A stretch of DNA of 7,253 nucleotides, from positions 1,126 through 8,378 of the forward strand of contig JAHEYA010000088.1 of the NCBI GenBank assembly GCA_023251855.1. The letters are read 5' to 3'. The translations under genes and the position numbers were made by a program. This document shows, in pieces, positions 6,040 to 7,253 of the stretch (position 1 is its first letter; each line of letters starts with the position of its first letter). The notes under the pieces are model-generated. The model saw only the letters and a list, made by a program, of their open reading frames with translations. It was not told the origin of the DNA and searched no databases. The stretch is from Bacteroidota bacterium. Lineage in GTDB: Bacteria; Bacteroidota; Bacteroidia; 2-12-FULL-35-15.

Positions 6040-7253
6040 ATGGGAGTACTAACACAAGCCGCACAATTTATTTTAAGTCTCTCAATACTCATCGTATTGC
6101 ATGAGTTGGGACATTTCATTCCTGCCAAATTGTTCAAAACCAAAATAGAAAAATTCTATTTGTTTTTTGATCCATGGTTCTCCGTTTTCAAATATAAAAA
6201 AGGGGATACCGAATATGGTATCGGCTGGCTGCCTTTAGGCGGGTATGTTAAAATTGCCGGAATGATCGATGAATCAATGGATAAAGAGCAAATGAAATTG
6301 CCTCCGCAGTCATGGGAGTTTCGCTCAAAACCGGCATGGCAACGGTTAATCATTATGCTGGGCGGAGTTACAGTGAATGTCATTCTCGGAATCCTTATTT
6401 ATTCAATGGTGCTGTTTGCTTGGGGAGAAGAATTTCTCCCAACTAAAAATGCTACTAATGGAGTAGCTGTTGATACGCTTGCTTACCAAATGGGTTTACG
6501 TGATGGCGATAATATTCTTTCTGTAGATAATAAACCTGTTGAAAGTATCAATAAAGTCCAGTATGAAGTACTGATCAACAAAGCAAAAAGCATACAAGCC
6601 GAACGTAACAATCAAAAAATAGAAATAGCAGTTACTGAAGATGATTTAAGTGATATTATCAAATACAAGTATACCCTTGTTGAACCAAGGTTCCCTTGTG
6701 AAGTGGATTCTGTTCTCATAGGTACAGCTGCTGCAAAAGCCGGACTGCTAAAAGGGGATAAGATAATTGGGATAAATAACTCTTCAACTCCCTTTTTTCA
6801 GGATGTTACCAAAACACTTAAAAATAATAGGAATTTACCGATTTCACTTTTTGTTTTAAGAAAAAATGATACTGTAAAATTACAAGCTGTTGTTAGCGAA
6901 AATGCAACACTTGGTTTCTTCCCCAAACCGGCAAGAAATTATTTTAAAATGGAAACCATTCAGTATGGTTTCTTTGCATCATTCCCGGCTGGTGTGCATA
7001 AAGCTTATGAAACATTTGATAGCTATATCAAACAGTTTAAAGTTCTTTTTACGGTAAAAGATGCACATAAACAATTGGGTGGGTTTATGGCCATTGGAAG
7101 CGCTTACAGCACTTCTTGGGATTGGGAACGCTTTTGGGCCTTTACTGCTTTTTTAAGTATTGTTTTGGCGATAATGAATGTATTACCGATTCCTGCTTTG
7201 GATGGAGGACATGTTATGTTTTTATTATATGAAGTAATTACCGGCAGAAAACC
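6040..7253 (+). CDS. rseP: RIP metalloprotease RseP (site-2 protease), 3' end cut by window edge
   Basis: 404 codons and two bases are visible and the frame is open to the right edge; the family is usually about 440-450 residues, so only the last part is missing. The zinc motif HELGH (21-25) lies in the first membrane segment, followed by LPLGGYVKIAGM (65-76). A second hydrophobic segment, LGGVTVNVILGILIYSMVLF, covers about 107-126. Two PDZ-like regions follow: near 137-215 (AYQMGLRDGDNILSVDNKPV) and near 220-290 (AAAKAGLLKGDKIIGINN). The third zinc ligand is Asp388 in NVLPIPALDGG (380-390). All catalytic residues are present. RseP cleaves membrane-embedded substrates, classically anti-sigma factors and remnant signal peptides. 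ATG 6040 gives a normal N-terminus; GTG 6022, inside the repeat, is in frame but less likely. It lies 97 bases after dxr and is probably co-transcribed with it. Confidence 0.95.
   Translation, partial: MGVLTQAAQFILSLSILIVLHELGHFIPAKLFKTKIEKFYLFFDPWFSVFKYKKGDTEYGIGWLPLGGYVKIAGMIDESMDKEQMKLPPQSWEFRSKPAWQRLIIMLGGVTVNVILGILIYSMVLFAWGEEFLPTKNATNGVAVDTLAYQMGLRDGDNILSVDNKPVESINKVQYEVLINKAKSIQAERNNQKIEIAVTEDDLSDIIKYKYTLVEPRFPCEVDSVLIGTAAAKAGLLKGDKIIGINNSSTPFFQDVTKTLKNNRNLPISLFVLRKNDTVKLQAVVSENATLGFFPKPARNYFKMETIQYGFFASFPAGVHKAYETFDSYIKQFKVLFTVKDAHKQLGGFMAIGSAYSTSWDWERFWAFTAFLSIVLAIMNVLPIPALDGGHVMFLLYEVITGRK

Overview
The window looks like AT-rich chromosomal DNA from a member of the Bacteroidota. Four things point there: several genes have the closest visible resemblance to Bacteroidota families (a LuxE-like acyl-protein synthetase, a GT2 enzyme with a YIQGDE motif, a membrane-anchored M23 peptidase next to dxr and rseP, and a DGDGDIG lipoprotein); start codons sit in A/T-rich leaders with no clear Shine-Dalgarno; TAnnTTTG-like boxes occur upstream of starts; and short GC-rich dispersed palindromes fill the gaps. 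The placement is by recognition, not by a database search.

Left half (1-3103, minus strand). Three genes read right to left with tight junctions and probably form one operon: a LuxE-family protein, a family 2 glycosyltransferase 8 bases further on, and a lipoprotein with an alpha/beta-hydrolase domain (nucleophile elbow GFSGG, candidate Asp and His) that runs off the left edge. The combination suggests surface or envelope glycan/lipid work, but no substrate can be read from the sequence.

Right half (3153-7253, plus strand). A small lipoprotein starts divergently from the LuxE-like gene across a 49-base gap. After it comes a colinear group: an M23 (LytM-type) peptidase with an N-terminal membrane segment, dxr (second step of the MEP isoprenoid pathway), and rseP (site-2 protease, cut by the right edge). 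Envelope maintenance, isoprenoid supply for lipid carriers and intramembrane proteolysis fit a housekeeping envelope locus.

The most unusual aspect is not a protein system. Nearly every gene boundary holds a short dispersed-type repeat: an 8-base tandem plus a degenerate hairpin at 1044-1100, a 36-base palindrome at 3044-3079, a hairpin at 3654-3680, and two nearly identical GC-rich hairpins at 4701-4740 and 5991-6027 on either side of dxr. At two genes (the hydrolase and the LuxE-like gene) the repeat lies where the native start should be, no ATG remains between repeat and conserved domain, and the reading frame stays open through the repeat to an ATG on its far side. The LuxE-like protein also appears to lack the TTG part of the family's SSGTTG nucleotide-binding loop. 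I found no CRISPR array, tRNA, rRNA, transposase or complete new system. No stretch longer than 300 bases lacks a gene.
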